The notes beneath the pieces were generated by a model. It was not told the DNA's origin, ran no database searches, and was given only the letters and a program-made list of their open reading frames with translations. DNA of 64,000 bases from Anianabacter salinae. GTDB taxonomy: Bacteria; Pseudomonadota; Alphaproteobacteria; Rhodobacterales; Rhodobacteraceae. The position numbers were made by a program, and so were the translations under genes. The stretch covers positions 1-64,000 of the forward strand of contig NZ_JAHQZS010000001.1 of assembly GCF_019061145.1 (NCBI RefSeq), written 5' to 3'. This document shows positions 36,279 through 45,163 of this stretch, piece after piece (position 1 is the first letter of the stretch; the number at the start of each line of letters is the position of its first letter).

Positions 36279-36976
36279 CAGGCACGCTGTGGGGCGTAGG
36301 CGTCGGGCCGGGCGATCCGGACCTGATGACGGTCAAGGCCGCGCGGCTGATCGCCGGGGCGCGGGTGATCGCCTATCCGGCTCTAACGGGCGGCGACAGC
36401 CTTGCGCGCTCCATCGCTGCGGGTCTGATCGACGCCTCCGCGCGCGAGATCGTCATGGACATTCCGATGACCACCGCGCGCGGGCCCGCGCAAGCCGCCT
36501 ATGACACCGGCGCGGCCGAGATTGCCGCCGCGCTCGACGCGGGCGAGGATGTCGTCTGCCTGTGCGAGGGCGACCCGTTCTTCTACGGCTCGTTCATGTA
36601 TCTGCATGCGCGTCTGTCGGGGAGCCATGACGTGCGCGTCGTGCCCGGTGTGTCGTCGCTGACGGCTTGCGCCGCGCTTGCGGGCCGTCCGCTGGTCGCG
36701 CGCAACGAGGTGATGACGATCCTGCCCGGCCCGTTGCCCGACGATGCGATGCGGGCGCGGCTGGCCGAGGCGCAGACGCTGGCGATCCTCAAGGTCGGGC
36801 GCCATCTGCCCCGGCTGCGCGCCCTGCTGGACGCCGAGGGGCTGACGCGGCACGCCATCTATATCGAGCGTGCGACGCTGCCGGGGCAAAGGACGATGCC
36901 GCTGGCCGAGGCGCCGGACAACGCGCCGTATTTCTCAATGATCCTCATCACGAAGGGAGCCGACCCTTGGCTCTGA
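36275..36976 (+). CDS. cobI: Precorrin-2 C20-methyltransferase CobI
   Basis: This 233-residue SAM-dependent enzyme converts precorrin-2 to precorrin-3A. The tetrapyrrole methylase signature GVGVGPGDPDLMTVKAARLI is at residues 7-26, and VCLCEGDPFFYGSFMYLHA with VVPGVSSLTACAALAGRPL in the core. ATG 36275 overlaps the cobL stop by 4 bp and matches the family start; an upstream in-frame ATG at 36257 is unlikely. The next gene's TTG start lies inside its last codons. Confidence 0.93.
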   Translation: MTGTLWGVGVGPGDPDLMTVKAARLIAGARVIAYPALTGGDSLARSIAAGLIDASAREIVMDIPMTTARGPAQAAYDTGAAEIAAALDAGEDVVCLCEGDPFFYGSFMYLHARLSGSHDVRVVPGVSSLTACAALAGRPLVARNEVMTILPGPLPDDAMRARLAEAQTLAILKVGRHLPRLRALLDAEGLTRHAIYIERATLPGQRTMPLAEAPDNAPYFSMILITKGADPWL

Positions 36977-38796
36977 CCCCTGTCATCCTGTGTCTCAACC
37001 GCGCCGGAGAGGCGACCGCCCACCGCATCGCGCGGGCGCTCGGCGCGCCGGTGCATGGCCGCGAGGGCCGTGTCGATGTCGCGGACGCGTTGTTTCCCGA
37101 TGCGCTGGATCATGCGCGGTCGCTGTTCGCCGCCGGGACCCCGGTGATCGGGGTCTGCGCCAGCGGCATCCTGATCCGGGCGGTTGCGCCGCTTCTGTCG
37201 GACAAGCGGGCCGAGCCGCCGGTGCTGTCGGTGTCGGATGATGGCGCGGTCGTCGTGCCGCTTCTGGGCGGGCACCGGGGGGCGAACCGGCTGGCGCGGC
37301 AGGTCGCCGAGGCGCTGGGCGGCACCGCAGCCGTCACGACGGCGGGAGACGTCGCGCTGGGCGTCGCGCTGGACGAGCCGCCCGAGGGATGGCATCTGGC
37401 CAACCCCGAGGCGGCCAAGGGTGTGATGGCGGCGCTGTTGTCGGGCGGCGGCGCGCGGGTGACGGGCGAATGCGCAGACGCCGCGGACTGGCTGGCGGAC
37501 CTGCCGCGCGGCGACGTGGCAACCCTGTGCTGCACGGCGTCGCCCGTTGCCGACATTCCCGACGGAACGCTGGTGTTTCATCCGCGCAAGGCGGTGTTGG
37601 GCGTCGGTTGCGCGCGGAACTGCCCGCCGGACGAGTTGAAGCGCCTGGCCGAAGACGTGCTTGCGTCGGCGGGGATCGCGCCCGGTGCGCTGGCCGCCAT
37701 CGGCACTGTCGATCTCAAGGCGGACGAGCCTGCGGTGCTGGCATTGGCACGCGACTGGAACCTGCCGCTGCGCCTGTTCACGGCGGCAGAGCTGGAGGCA
37801 GAGACGCCGCGCAGCGCGCAGCCGTCGGAGGTCGTCTTTGCCGAGATCGGAAGCCACGGTGTGGCCGAGAACGCGGCGCTTGGCTTGGGCGGGGCGGATG
37901 CGAAGTTGACCGTGCCCAAGCGCAAGACCGCGATGGCGACGGCGGCGCTGGCGTTGTGCCCCGCGCCGGTGACGCGGCTTGCAGGACGCCCGCGCGGCAA
38001 GCTGTCGCTGGTGGGGATCGGTCCGGGGCAAGCTGCCTGGCGCACGCCAGAGGCGTCGCGGCTGATCGCGGACGCCGACGAACTGGTCGGTTACGGGCTT
38101 TACATCGACCTCTTGGGTGCCGTGGCGCAGGGCAAGCCGCGCAGCGATTTCCCGCTCGGCGGGGAAGAGGCGCGCTGCCGCTATGCGCTGGAACGCGCCG
38201 GCGAGGGGCGCAACGTCGCCCTGATCTGTTCGGGCGATGCGGGCATCTACGCGATGGGCGCGCTGGTGTTCGAATTGCTCGACCGCCCGGCACAGGCTGA
38301 AGGCGTCAGCGATGCCGCGCGGCGGGTCGAGGTGGTGACCGCGCCGGGCATCTCGGCGCTGCAGGCGGCTGCGGCGCGGGCGGGGGCACCGCTCGGGCAT
38401 GATTTCTGCGCGATCTCGCTGTCGGACCTGCTGACCCCGCGCGAGGATATCCTTCGGCGGCTGCGCGCTGCCGCCGAGGGGGATTTCGTCATCGCCTTCT
38501 ACAACCCGGTGTCGCTGCGGCGCCGGACGCTGCTGGCCGAGGCGCGGGACATCCTGCTGCGGCACCGCCCGGCAGAGACGCCGGTTCTGCTGGCGTCCTC
38601 CTTGGGACGCCCGGAGGAAGAGCTGCGCTACCGGCGGCTGGAAGATCTGCAGGTCGACGAGGTGGACATGCTGACCGTGGTTCTTGTCGGCTCCTCGCAG
38701 TCGCGGCTGGCGCAGACGGGGACAGGGCCGCGCATGTTCACGCCGCGCGGCTATGCGCGCAAGATCGACGGCGATCTGTCGGAGGGGCGGGCGTGA
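36967..38796 (+). CDS. cobJ: CbiG-CobJ fusion: CbiG/CobE-like part plus precorrin-3B C17-methyltransferase
   Basis: This 609-residue protein has two functional parts. Residues 1-330 resemble CbiG: an N-terminal domain with PVIGVCASGILIRAVAPLL and VPLLGGHRGANRLARQVAEA, a middle region, and a CbiG_C/CobE domain starting AVLGVGCARNCPPDELKRL. From residue 345 a CobJ/CbiH methylase domain follows (GKLSLVGIGPGQAAWRTPEA; ICSGDAGIYAMGALVFELL; IAFYNPVSLRRRTLLAEARD). CobJ drives ring contraction; CbiG opens the delta-lactone in the anaerobic route. TTG 36967 was chosen because AAGGGAG lies about 7 bases upstream and the CbiG homology begins there. Confidence 0.88.
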   Translation: MALTPVILCLNRAGEATAHRIARALGAPVHGREGRVDVADALFPDALDHARSLFAAGTPVIGVCASGILIRAVAPLLSDKRAEPPVLSVSDDGAVVVPLLGGHRGANRLARQVAEALGGTAAVTTAGDVALGVALDEPPEGWHLANPEAAKGVMAALLSGGGARVTGECADAADWLADLPRGDVATLCCTASPVADIPDGTLVFHPRKAVLGVGCARNCPPDELKRLAEDVLASAGIAPGALAAIGTVDLKADEPAVLALARDWNLPLRLFTAAELEAETPRSAQPSEVVFAEIGSHGVAENAALGLGGADAKLTVPKRKTAMATAALALCPAPVTRLAGRPRGKLSLVGIGPGQAAWRTPEASRLIADADELVGYGLYIDLLGAVAQGKPRSDFPLGGEEARCRYALERAGEGRNVALICSGDAGIYAMGALVFELLDRPAQAEGVSDAARRVEVVTAPGISALQAAAARAGAPLGHDFCAISLSDLLTPREDILRRLRAAAEGDFVIAFYNPVSLRRRTLLAEARDILLRHRPAETPVLLASSLGRPEEELRYRRLEDLQVDEVDMLTVVLVGSSQSRLAQTGTGPRMFTPRGYARKIDGDLSEGRA

Positions 38797-38875
38797 CGAA
38801 CGGCGTGACGGACGGGCGCCGCTTGTCGCCTTCGGCAACATCGCCCCGCCCGCCGTCCCGCAAGGAGAGATACAC

Positions 38876-39646
38876 ATGACGGTCTATTTCATCGGCGCAG
38901 GGCCGGGCGATCCAGAGCTTCTGACGCTCAAGGCGCAGCGGCTGATCGGCACCTGCCCGGTCTGCCTCTATGCCGGGTCGCTGGTGCCCGCCGAGGTCGT
39001 CGCCCATGCGCCTGAAGGGGCGAAGGTGATGGACACCGCGCCGATGACGCTGGACGACACCCATGCCGAGATTGTCGCCGCCCATGCCGCCGGGCAGGAT
39101 GTCGCGCGGGTGCATTCGGGCGACCCGTCGCTTTATGGCGCCATTGCCGAGCAGATCCGCAGGCTCAAGGCTGACGGCATCCCCTATGAGGTGATCCCCG
39201 GCGTGCCCGCCTATGCCGCCGCCGCCGCCGCGCTGGGGCAGGAACTGACCATCCCCGAGGTCGCGCAATCCATCGTCCTGACGCGGATGTCGATGAAATC
39301 GACGGGCATGCCCCCCGGGGAGACGCTGGAGAATTTCGCCCGGACCGGCGCGACGCTGGCGATCCACCTTGGCATCCGCGCCCTGCGCGAGATCGAGCGT
39401 GTGCTGACGCCGCATTACGGGGCCGACTGTCCGGTGATCGTGGCCTACCGGGTGGGTTGGCCGGACCAGGCGTTCGTCCGGGGCACGCTGTCGGACATCC
39501 ATGCCAAGGTGCGCGCGGAAAAGATCACGCGCACGGCGCTGATCCTCGTCGGGCCCGCGCTGGCAGAGGAACAGACCTTCCCTGACAGCGCGCTTTACGA
39601 CCCCGCGCATCCCCATGTCCTGCGGCCGAAAGTTGCCCGGCGGTGA
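38876..39646 (+). CDS. cobM: Precorrin-4 C11-methyltransferase CobM
   Basis: This 256-residue SAM-dependent methylase adds the C-11 methyl group. The N-terminus VYFIGAGPGDPELLTLKAQR and the segment VARVHSGDPSLYGAIAEQIR are typical of CobM/CbiF, as are IVLTRMSMKSTGMP and LAIHLGIRALREIE. ATG 38876 has AAGGAGAG directly upstream. It is the last gene of the operon, separated from cobJ by 79 bp, a wider gap than elsewhere in the unit. Confidence 0.93.
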   Translation: MTVYFIGAGPGDPELLTLKAQRLIGTCPVCLYAGSLVPAEVVAHAPEGAKVMDTAPMTLDDTHAEIVAAHAAGQDVARVHSGDPSLYGAIAEQIRRLKADGIPYEVIPGVPAYAAAAAALGQELTIPEVAQSIVLTRMSMKSTGMPPGETLENFARTGATLAIHLGIRALREIERVLTPHYGADCPVIVAYRVGWPDQAFVRGTLSDIHAKVRAEKITRTALILVGPALAEEQTFPDSALYDPAHPHVLRPKVARR

Positions 39647-39738
39647 CTCTGCCGCGCTGCGGCATGAAAACCCCTGATGATTAACTTGATTTTCGTCCTT
39701 GCCGGGCCAACCTTCGAACAAGTAGCGGAGGCGCAGGC

Positions 39739-40089
39739 ATGACCGATTTTCTTCCCAAGGAGGTTCTTGAGGGCCTTCATGCCGCGCGCAAGCGTGACCT
39801 GCGGCGGACGAGCCGCCTGTCGGTCCGCATCGGTGAGGACGAATCATACCGCGTGCTCAAGCTGTGGGATACCGGCTTTGCCGTCGACCGAGAGGATGCG
39901 CCCAAGCTGCGCGGCCTTGTCGATATCTACGACGGACCGCGCCACCTGTATCAGTGCCTGATCGTCACCTCTCTCGAAGAAGGCGACGAGATGCACTATG
40001 AATTCAAGCGCAACACGCAAGCCGTCGACAGCGCCCCGCTCGATTTCGAGCGGGGGGAAAATGCGCCGGTCGCCCTTTTGCCGCGCTGA
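39739..40089 (+). CDS. Conserved hypothetical protein
   Basis: I do not recognise this 116-residue protein. It has no signal peptide or membrane helix. An N-terminal basic segment (HAARKRDLRRTSRLSVRIG) is followed by a probable beta-rich domain (YRVLKLWDTGFAVDRED; LVDIYDGPRHLYQCLIV). The arginine-rich motif before a small beta domain is loosely reminiscent of PilZ-type proteins, but the key motif is not convincing. CGGAGG lies upstream. It sits 92 bp after cobM and converges with the MalY/PatB gene. Confidence 0.65.
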   Translation: MTDFLPKEVLEGLHAARKRDLRRTSRLSVRIGEDESYRVLKLWDTGFAVDREDAPKLRGLVDIYDGPRHLYQCLIVTSLEEGDEMHYEFKRNTQAVDSAPLDFERGENAPVALLPR

Positions 40090-40098
40090 GGCGACCGC

Positions 40099-41268
40099 CT
40101 ACTGAAGATCCGCAAAGGCCGTTTGCAGCCGCTCGACCGCCTCGATCACGCGGGAACGCGGCGTGGCGATGTTGAACCGCAGAAAGCTTTCGCCCCCGGT
40201 GCCGAACGTCTGCCCGTGGTTCACGGCGATCCGCGCGCCCTTTTCCACCCGCCGGGTCAGTTCGGCCGCATCCATCCCGGTGCCCGAGAAATCGACCCAG
40301 GACAGATACGTCGCCTCAAGCGGCATCGACGACACGCCGGGCAGCGAGGCCATGCCTTCGTCGAACAGCCGCCGGTTGCCATCGAGATAGTGCATCAGCG
40401 CGTCGACCCAGGCGGCGCCTTGGCGCGAATAGGCGGCGGTCGCCATCGCGATCGACACCGCACCCCCCGAGATGCCAAGCGCGTTCATCCGGTCCGCAAA
40501 ACGCTTTCGCAGCGCCTCGTCCTCGATGATGACATTGCCCAGATGCGCGGCGGCGATGTTGAAGGTCTTGGTGGTCGCCGACATCATCACCAGCCGGTCG
40601 GTGATGCCGTCGATCAGCGCCATCGGCGTGTGTGTGTGGCCGGGGAACACGAGGTCCTGGTGGATCTCGTCGGACACCAGGATCAGGTCATGTCGCTTGG
40701 CGAAATCGGCGACGGCCGCCAGCTCTGCCCTGGACCACACGCGCCCGCCGGGATTGTGAGGCGAGCACAGGATCACCATGCGTTCGGACCCGGTCATCAT
40801 GGAATCGTAGGCGTCGAAATCCATCGTGTAGCGGCCATCCTCCAGCGACAGCGGGCATTCGACAATCTTGCGCCCGGCGGCCCGGATGATCTTGTGGAAG
40901 GCGTGGTAGACTGGCGTGAACAGCACGACGCCGTCGCCCGGGTCGGTGAAGGCGTCGATGCACATCGCGGTGCCGTTCACGAGGCCATGGGTCGAGAAGA
41001 TCCAGTCGTTCTGCACCTGCCAGCCGTGGCGTTCCTTGAGCCACCAGCGGATCGACGCGGTATAGGCGCTGTCGTCGCCGAAATAGCCGAAGATCCCGTG
41101 ATCCGCTGCCGCCCGCACCGCGTCGGTCACAACTTGCGGCGGGCGAAAATCCATGTCGGCGACCCACATCGCAAGCCCGTCGTCGGGAGATACCCCGTAG
41201 ATCGGCTCCATCATGTCCCACTTGGCGCAATGGGTGCCGCGGCGGTCGATGATCTCGTCGAATGTCAT
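40099..41268 (-). CDS. MalY/PatB-family PLP-dependent C-S lyase
   Basis: This 389-residue fold-type I PLP enzyme belongs to the MalY/PatB group, which cleaves cystathionine and related thioethers. The start MTFDEIIDRRGTHCAKWD and VSPDDGLAMWVADMDFRPP are diagnostic. The PLP-phosphate and pyridine contacts lie in CSPHNPGGRVW and LVSDEIHQDLVFPG; the Schiff-base lysine is in MSATTKTFNIAAAHLGNV. It is transcribed divergently from the deformylase cluster, with about 100 bp between the starts. Confidence 0.9.
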   Translation of the reverse strand: MTFDEIIDRRGTHCAKWDMMEPIYGVSPDDGLAMWVADMDFRPPQVVTDAVRAAADHGIFGYFGDDSAYTASIRWWLKERHGWQVQNDWIFSTHGLVNGTAMCIDAFTDPGDGVVLFTPVYHAFHKIIRAAGRKIVECPLSLEDGRYTMDFDAYDSMMTGSERMVILCSPHNPGGRVWSRAELAAVADFAKRHDLILVSDEIHQDLVFPGHTHTPMALIDGITDRLVMMSATTKTFNIAAAHLGNVIIEDEALRKRFADRMNALGISGGAVSIAMATAAYSRQGAAWVDALMHYLDGNRRLFDEGMASLPGVSSMPLEATYLSWVDFSGTGMDAAELTRRVEKGARIAVNHGQTFGTGGESFLRFNIATPRSRVIEAVERLQTAFADLQ

Positions 41269-41365
41269 GGGTGGCTCCTTTCAGGCGATGCCCGGCAACG
41301 CTATCCGGCCAAGAAGCAGGCGCAAGGGAATTGCGCCGCGCGTGGCCATCGCCTACATCCGAGCC

Positions 41366-41893
41366 ATGTCGATTTTGCCCATCCTGCTTCACCCCGACCC
41401 GCGGCTCAAGAAGCCCGCCGAGCCTGTGTCCGAGGTGACGCCGGACCTGGCGCTGTTGGCACGCGACATGCTGTCGACGATGTATGACGCGCCCGGGATC
41501 GGGCTGGCTGCGCCGCAGGTGGGCCGTCTGGTGCGGCTGATCGTGATGGACTGCGAAAAGAACCCCGAACTGGACCCCAAGCCGATGGTCCTGTTCAATC
41601 CGCAGGTCACATGGTCGTCGGACGAGCGCAACGTCTACGAGGAAGGTTGCCTGTCGATCCCCGACCAGTTCGCCGACGTCGAGCGCGCCGCGCGCGTGCG
41701 GGTGGCGTGGATGGACGAGACCGGCGCCGCGCGCGAGGACGAGTTCGGCGGGCTGTGGGCGACCTGCGTGCAGCACGAGATCGACCATCTCGATGGCAAG
41801 CTGTTCATCGACTATCTCAAGCCGCTGCGCCGCCAGATGATCACCCGCAAGATGGTCAAGATGAAGCGCGAGTTGGAGAGGACGCGCGCATGA
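41366..41893 (+). CDS. def: Peptide deformylase (first of three)
   Basis: This 175-residue metalloenzyme removes the formyl group from nascent proteins. All three family motifs are intact: GIGLAAPQ at 44-51, EEGCLS at 92-97 (metal ligand Cys95) and QHEIDHL at 136-142 (ligands His137 and His141, catalytic Glu138). The C-terminal helix is long and basic (RRQMITRKMVKMKRELE). ATG 41366 matches the family start. Its stop overlaps the start of the second deformylase gene (ATGA), and fmt lies three genes downstream, the classical def-fmt association. Confidence 0.93.
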   Translation: MSILPILLHPDPRLKKPAEPVSEVTPDLALLARDMLSTMYDAPGIGLAAPQVGRLVRLIVMDCEKNPELDPKPMVLFNPQVTWSSDERNVYEEGCLSIPDQFADVERAARVRVAWMDETGAAREDEFGGLWATCVQHEIDHLDGKLFIDYLKPLRRQMITRKMVKMKRELERTRA

Positions 41894-42402
41894 GCGTGCT
41901 GCCAATCCGGCTGTGGGGCGATCCCTGCCTGCGCGAGGTCGCAAGGCCGGTCGATACGATCACCGACGAGATCCGGACGCTGGCGCAGGACATGGCCGAT
42001 ACGATGTATGATGCGCCCGGGCGCGGTCTGGCAGCGCCGCAGGTGGGCGTGTCCCTGCGCATGTTCGTGATGGATTGCCAGTGGAAGGACACCGGCGAAA
42101 AGAACCCTCTGGTCGTCATCGACCCGGTGCTGTCCGACCCCGAAGACGAGATGGCCTCGAACGAGGAAGGCTGCCTGTCGATCCCGGGTGTGCCGGTGCT
42201 GGTCGAACGGCCCGCCGCCGTCACGATGCGCTGGCGCACGCTGGACGGAAGCGTCGTCGCCCGCCGCCTGACCGGCTTTGAAGCGATCTGCGCGCAGCAT
42301 GAATTCGACCATCTGGAGGGGGTGATGATCCCCGACCGCGTTGATGCGCAGACGCGCGCCGCGATCGAGGGACCACTGGCGGCGATCGGGCCGGGCGCGT
42401 GA
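41890..42402 (+). CDS. def: Peptide deformylase (second of three)
   Basis: A 170-residue deformylase paralogue. Motif 1 is GRGLAAPQ (44-51), motif 2 EEGCLS (92-97, Cys95) and motif 3 QHEFDHL (136-142, Glu138), so the active site appears complete. It differs from the first copy in its shorter C-terminal helix and in the MDCQWKDTGEKNPLVV insert. It overlaps both neighbours by 4 bp, which implies co-translation with the other two. Confidence 0.9.
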   Translation: MSVLPIRLWGDPCLREVARPVDTITDEIRTLAQDMADTMYDAPGRGLAAPQVGVSLRMFVMDCQWKDTGEKNPLVVIDPVLSDPEDEMASNEEGCLSIPGVPVLVERPAAVTMRWRTLDGSVVARRLTGFEAICAQHEFDHLEGVMIPDRVDAQTRAAIEGPLAAIGPGA

Positions 42403-42899
42403 CGGCGCGGGCCTGCCTGCCCTGGCCGGACAGGCGGCTGCGCACCCCCGCCGCGCCGGTGGACGCGATCACCGACGAGATTCGTGCGATCTGGGCCGAC
42501 ATGATCGACACGATGGATGCAATGCCGGGCGTCGGGCTTGCCGCGCCGCAGATCGGCGTGATGCTGCGGCTGGCCGTCGTCGATGCGTCGGACACGCGGG
42601 GGCAGGCGGTGCGGATGGCCAACCCGATGATCCTGCACGCCTCTGACCGGATGCGCGCCCATGAAGAGGCCAGCCCGAACCTGCCTGGCGTCTCTGCGGT
42701 GATCAAGCGGCCGCGCGCGGTGACGGTGCGCTTCCTGAACGCGGACGGCGAGACCGAGGACCGCGATTTCGTGAACATCTGGGCGACCAGCGTGCAGCAC
42801 CAGATCGACCACCTGAACGGGCGGCTCTATTTCCACCACCTGTCGCCAGTGAGGCGGCAGATGCTGCTGAAAAAGGCGCAGAAGGCGGTGCGCGCATGA
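42399..42899 (+). CDS. Degenerate peptide deformylase paralogue (third of three)
   Basis: This 166-residue protein keeps the deformylase fold and motif 1 (GVGLAAPQ at 44-51), but the catalytic machinery is changed. Motif 2 reads EEASPNLPG, so the metal-binding Cys is Ser92, and motif 3 reads QHQIDHL, with catalytic Glu replaced by Gln135; both His ligands remain. It is unlikely to deformylate peptides. Full length, intact frame, GTG start coupled to the second copy, and 4-bp overlap with fmt indicate that it is expressed and maintained. Confidence 0.88.
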   Translation: MTARACLPWPDRRLRTPAAPVDAITDEIRAIWADMIDTMDAMPGVGLAAPQIGVMLRLAVVDASDTRGQAVRMANPMILHASDRMRAHEEASPNLPGVSAVIKRPRAVTVRFLNADGETEDRDFVNIWATSVQHQIDHLNGRLYFHHLSPVRRQMLLKKAQKAVRA

Positions 42900-43810
42900 G
42901 GATCGTGTTCATGGGAACGCCCGACTTCTCGGTTCCGGTGCTCGAGGCGCTGGATGGGGCGGGCCATGTGATCGCTTGTGTCTACAGCCAGCCGCCCCGT
43001 CCCGCCGGGCGGGGAAAAAAGGACCGCCCGTCGCCCGTCCACGCCCGCGCGCAAGAGATGGGGATCGAGGTGCGGCATCCCGTGTCGCTGAAGTCGCCCG
43101 AGGCGCAAAAGGACTTTGCCGCGCTTGGCGCGCATATCGCGGTGGTGGTCGCCTATGGCCTGATCCTGCCGCAGGCGATCCTCGACGCGCCCGAACGGGG
43201 CTGCCTGAATATCCATGCCTCGCTCTTGCCGCGCTGGCGGGGGGCCGCGCCGATCCAGCGCGCGATCATGGCCGGGGACGAGGCCACCGGCGTGTGCATC
43301 ATGCAGATGGAGGCGGGGCTCGACACCGGGCCGGTGCTCTTGCGCGAAGAGATCGACATCATGCCCGGCGAGACGGCGGGAAGCCTGCAGGGCCGGCTGT
43401 CCGAACTGGGCGTGGGCGCGATCACCGACGCGCTGGCGCGGCTGGACGAGCTGACCCCGGTGCCCCAGCCCGACGATGGCGTGACCTACGCGCAGAAGAT
43501 CGACAAGGCCGAGGCGCGCGTCGACTGGACACAGCCCGCGCGCGTCGCCGACCGGCAGATCCGGGGGCTGTCGCCGTTTCCCGGCGCCTGGACGATGATC
43601 GGCGGCGAGCGGGTGAAGCTGCTCAATTCGGTGGTCTGCGAGGGTAGCGGCGCGCCGGGCGCGGTTCTGGACGACCGGCTTGCCATTGCCTGCGGTGACG
43701 GTGCGGTGCGGCTGACCCGCCTGCAACGCGCCGGGCGCGGCGCGCAGGGGGCAGAGGAATTCCTGCGCGGCTGGGCCGTATCGCAGGGCGACAAGGTGGG
43801 AGACGCCTGA
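42896..43810 (+). CDS. fmt: Methionyl-tRNA formyltransferase
   Basis: This 304-residue enzyme formylates initiator Met-tRNA. The start [20 protein letters not shown], the folate-binding and catalytic segment [20 protein letters not shown] (Asn and His) and [12 protein letters not shown] (catalytic Asp) are all present, followed by the C-terminal OB-like domain ([16 protein letters not shown]). It is coupled to the deformylase genes by a 4-bp overlap. The next small gene starts on its last base. Confidence 0.94.
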   Translation: MRIVFMGTPDFSVPVLEALDGAGHVIACVYSQPPRPAGRGKKDRPSPVHARAQEMGIEVRHPVSLKSPEAQKDFAALGAHIAVVVAYGLILPQAILDAPERGCLNIHASLLPRWRGAAPIQRAIMAGDEATGVCIMQMEAGLDTGPVLLREEIDIMPGETAGSLQGRLSELGVGAITDALARLDELTPVPQPDDGVTYAQKIDKAEARVDWTQPARVADRQIRGLSPFPGAWTMIGGERVKLLNSVVCEGSGAPGAVLDDRLAIACGDGAVRLTRLQRAGRGAQGAEEFLRGWAVSQGDKVGDA

Positions 43811-44046
43811 TGCTGCTGGCACTATTCGGATCGGTCGTGATCGCCGGGATCGTGGGCTATGCCTCGGAACGGTCGGCGTTCACGCACAACGGTTATATCC
43901 CGTCGATCATCATCTGCGTCGGCGGGGCGTTCCTGTTCTATTTCGTGCGGATCATGTTCGGGATCAGCTTTGGCAGCCCCGGCCTCGACGCGATCATTTC
44001 GTCCATCGGCGCGCTCATCATCGTGCCGACCCATTACCGGAGATAG
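43810..44046 (+). CDS. Small membrane protein, hypothetical
   Basis: A 78-residue hydrophobic protein with two or three helices (LLALFGSVVIAGIVGYA; SIIICVGGAFLFYFVRIMFG; GLDAIISSIGALIIV). The glycine spacing resembles transglycosylase-associated (GlsB/YeaQ) proteins, as in the next gene. It starts at the last base of the fmt stop (TGATG) and ends 3 bp before the next gene, so it belongs to the def-fmt transcript. The function is unknown. Confidence 0.72.
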   Translation: MLLALFGSVVIAGIVGYASERSAFTHNGYIPSIIICVGGAFLFYFVRIMFGISFGSPGLDAIISSIGALIIVPTHYRR

Positions 44047-44049
44047 GCC

Positions 44050-44289
44050 ATGTCCGTCGTTCTGCTCATCATCATCGGCGCGGGGGCCGGGTTTCTGGCG
44101 ACGCGGCTGATGAACGTCCACACCGACATCATCACCACAGTCGCCATCGGCATTTTCGGCGCGTTGGTCGGCGGCTTCGTTCTGCGCGCACTGATTACAG
44201 TGATGGGCGCGCTGGCGGGGTTCGTCGGCGCGGTCCTGGGCGCGATCGCGCTGATCTGGTTGTGGCAGAAATACGGGCCGCGCCGCTGA
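44050..44289 (+). CDS. GlsB/YeaQ/YmgE-like small membrane protein
   Basis: A 79-residue, three-helix protein with the Gly-rich pattern of the GlsB/YeaQ/YmgE (transglycosylase-associated) family: VVLLIIIGAGAGFLATRLMN, TTVAIGIFGALVGGFVL and ALAGFVGAVLGAIALIWLW. Family members are linked to stress but have no defined reaction. It is the last gene of the def-fmt unit and stops 3 bp before a convergent gene. Confidence 0.75.
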   Translation: MSVVLLIIIGAGAGFLATRLMNVHTDIITTVAIGIFGALVGGFVLRALITVMGALAGFVGAVLGAIALIWLWQKYGPRR

Positions 44290-44292
44290 GGG

Positions 44293-45102
44293 TCATTCGG
44301 CCCACGCCTCCATGCATTGCCGGCCATCCGCGCCAGAGACCCAATAGCGCCCGTCCGCCCCGGCGCAGAATCGCCCCGTCTCGCCCGCGATCAGCGGCGA
44401 TGTGGCGCGAAACCGGAATCGTCTTACGCCGCCGAGCCGCCGGTCGGCCATCAGCATGAGCCGCTGCGCCAGAAGCGGTCCATGCACCACGAGGCCCGCG
44501 TAACCTTCAACGTCGCGGCAATAGTCGGCGTCGTAGTGGATGCGGTGCCCATTGAACGTCAGCGCCGAGTAGCGGAACAAGAGCGTCACATCGAACGCGG
44601 CGTCTTGGCTGTCCTCTGCGTCCTGCGGCGCGCGCGGCGGGTCCGTTCGCGCCTGCCGCGTCTCGGGCGGTTCGCGGTAGACGATATCCTGCCACTCGGT
44701 CACGCACGGCACCCCGCCCTGAGCGATCTCGTGCCGCAGGGTGACAAACCCCAGCCGCCCCGAGCGTCCGGTCTTGATCTGCACGTCCTCTACCGTTGTG
44801 GTCTTGGTCGCCTCGATCCCGGCGCGGAAAGGACCATCGAAGGCCAGCCGCCCCCCGGCCCACATGCGCTGGGGCAGGCCGAGGTCGGGGATCAGGCCCT
44901 GCCCGGTGGCCGGGTGCCCGTCGCGGCCAAGGCGGTCGGCGGGCAGCGCCTCCCAGAAATAGATCTGGTGGTAGAAGGGCGGCAAGGCATCGCCAGCACC
45001 CGGCGCAGGTCCATCCTGCCCAAGCGTGACATGCAGCGCCGCCGCCCGCGCGGGGTCAATCGCGTCTGTCCGCGATTGCGTTCGTCCGACAGCCTCGTGC
45101 AT
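44293..45102 (-). CDS. FAS1-like/MaoC-type dehydratase (HTD2-like)
   Basis: A 269-residue protein with two hot-dog halves, as in HTD2-like and mesaconyl-CoA hydratase-type enzymes. The N-terminal half (FYHQIYFWEALPADRLGRDG; MWAGGRLAFDGPFRAG) and the C-terminal half with LLFRYSALTFNGHRIHYDAD and GYAGLVVHGPLLAQRLM are typical; the latter carries the hydratase His and the NGHRIHYD motif. It probably hydrates or dehydrates an acyl-CoA; substrate unknown. ATG 45102 was chosen over ATG 45177, which would overlap the divergent VOC gene. Confidence 0.82.
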   Translation of the reverse strand: MHEAVGRTQSRTDAIDPARAAALHVTLGQDGPAPGAGDALPPFYHQIYFWEALPADRLGRDGHPATGQGLIPDLGLPQRMWAGGRLAFDGPFRAGIEATKTTTVEDVQIKTGRSGRLGFVTLRHEIAQGGVPCVTEWQDIVYREPPETRQARTDPPRAPQDAEDSQDAAFDVTLLFRYSALTFNGHRIHYDADYCRDVEGYAGLVVHGPLLAQRLMLMADRRLGGVRRFRFRATSPLIAGETGRFCAGADGRYWVSGADGRQCMEAWAE

Positions 45103-45163
45103 GGTGATCCTCGCCTCTGCCCCGCCGTGGGGCAGAATGGAAAATCCCAGCGCCGGGAACAAG

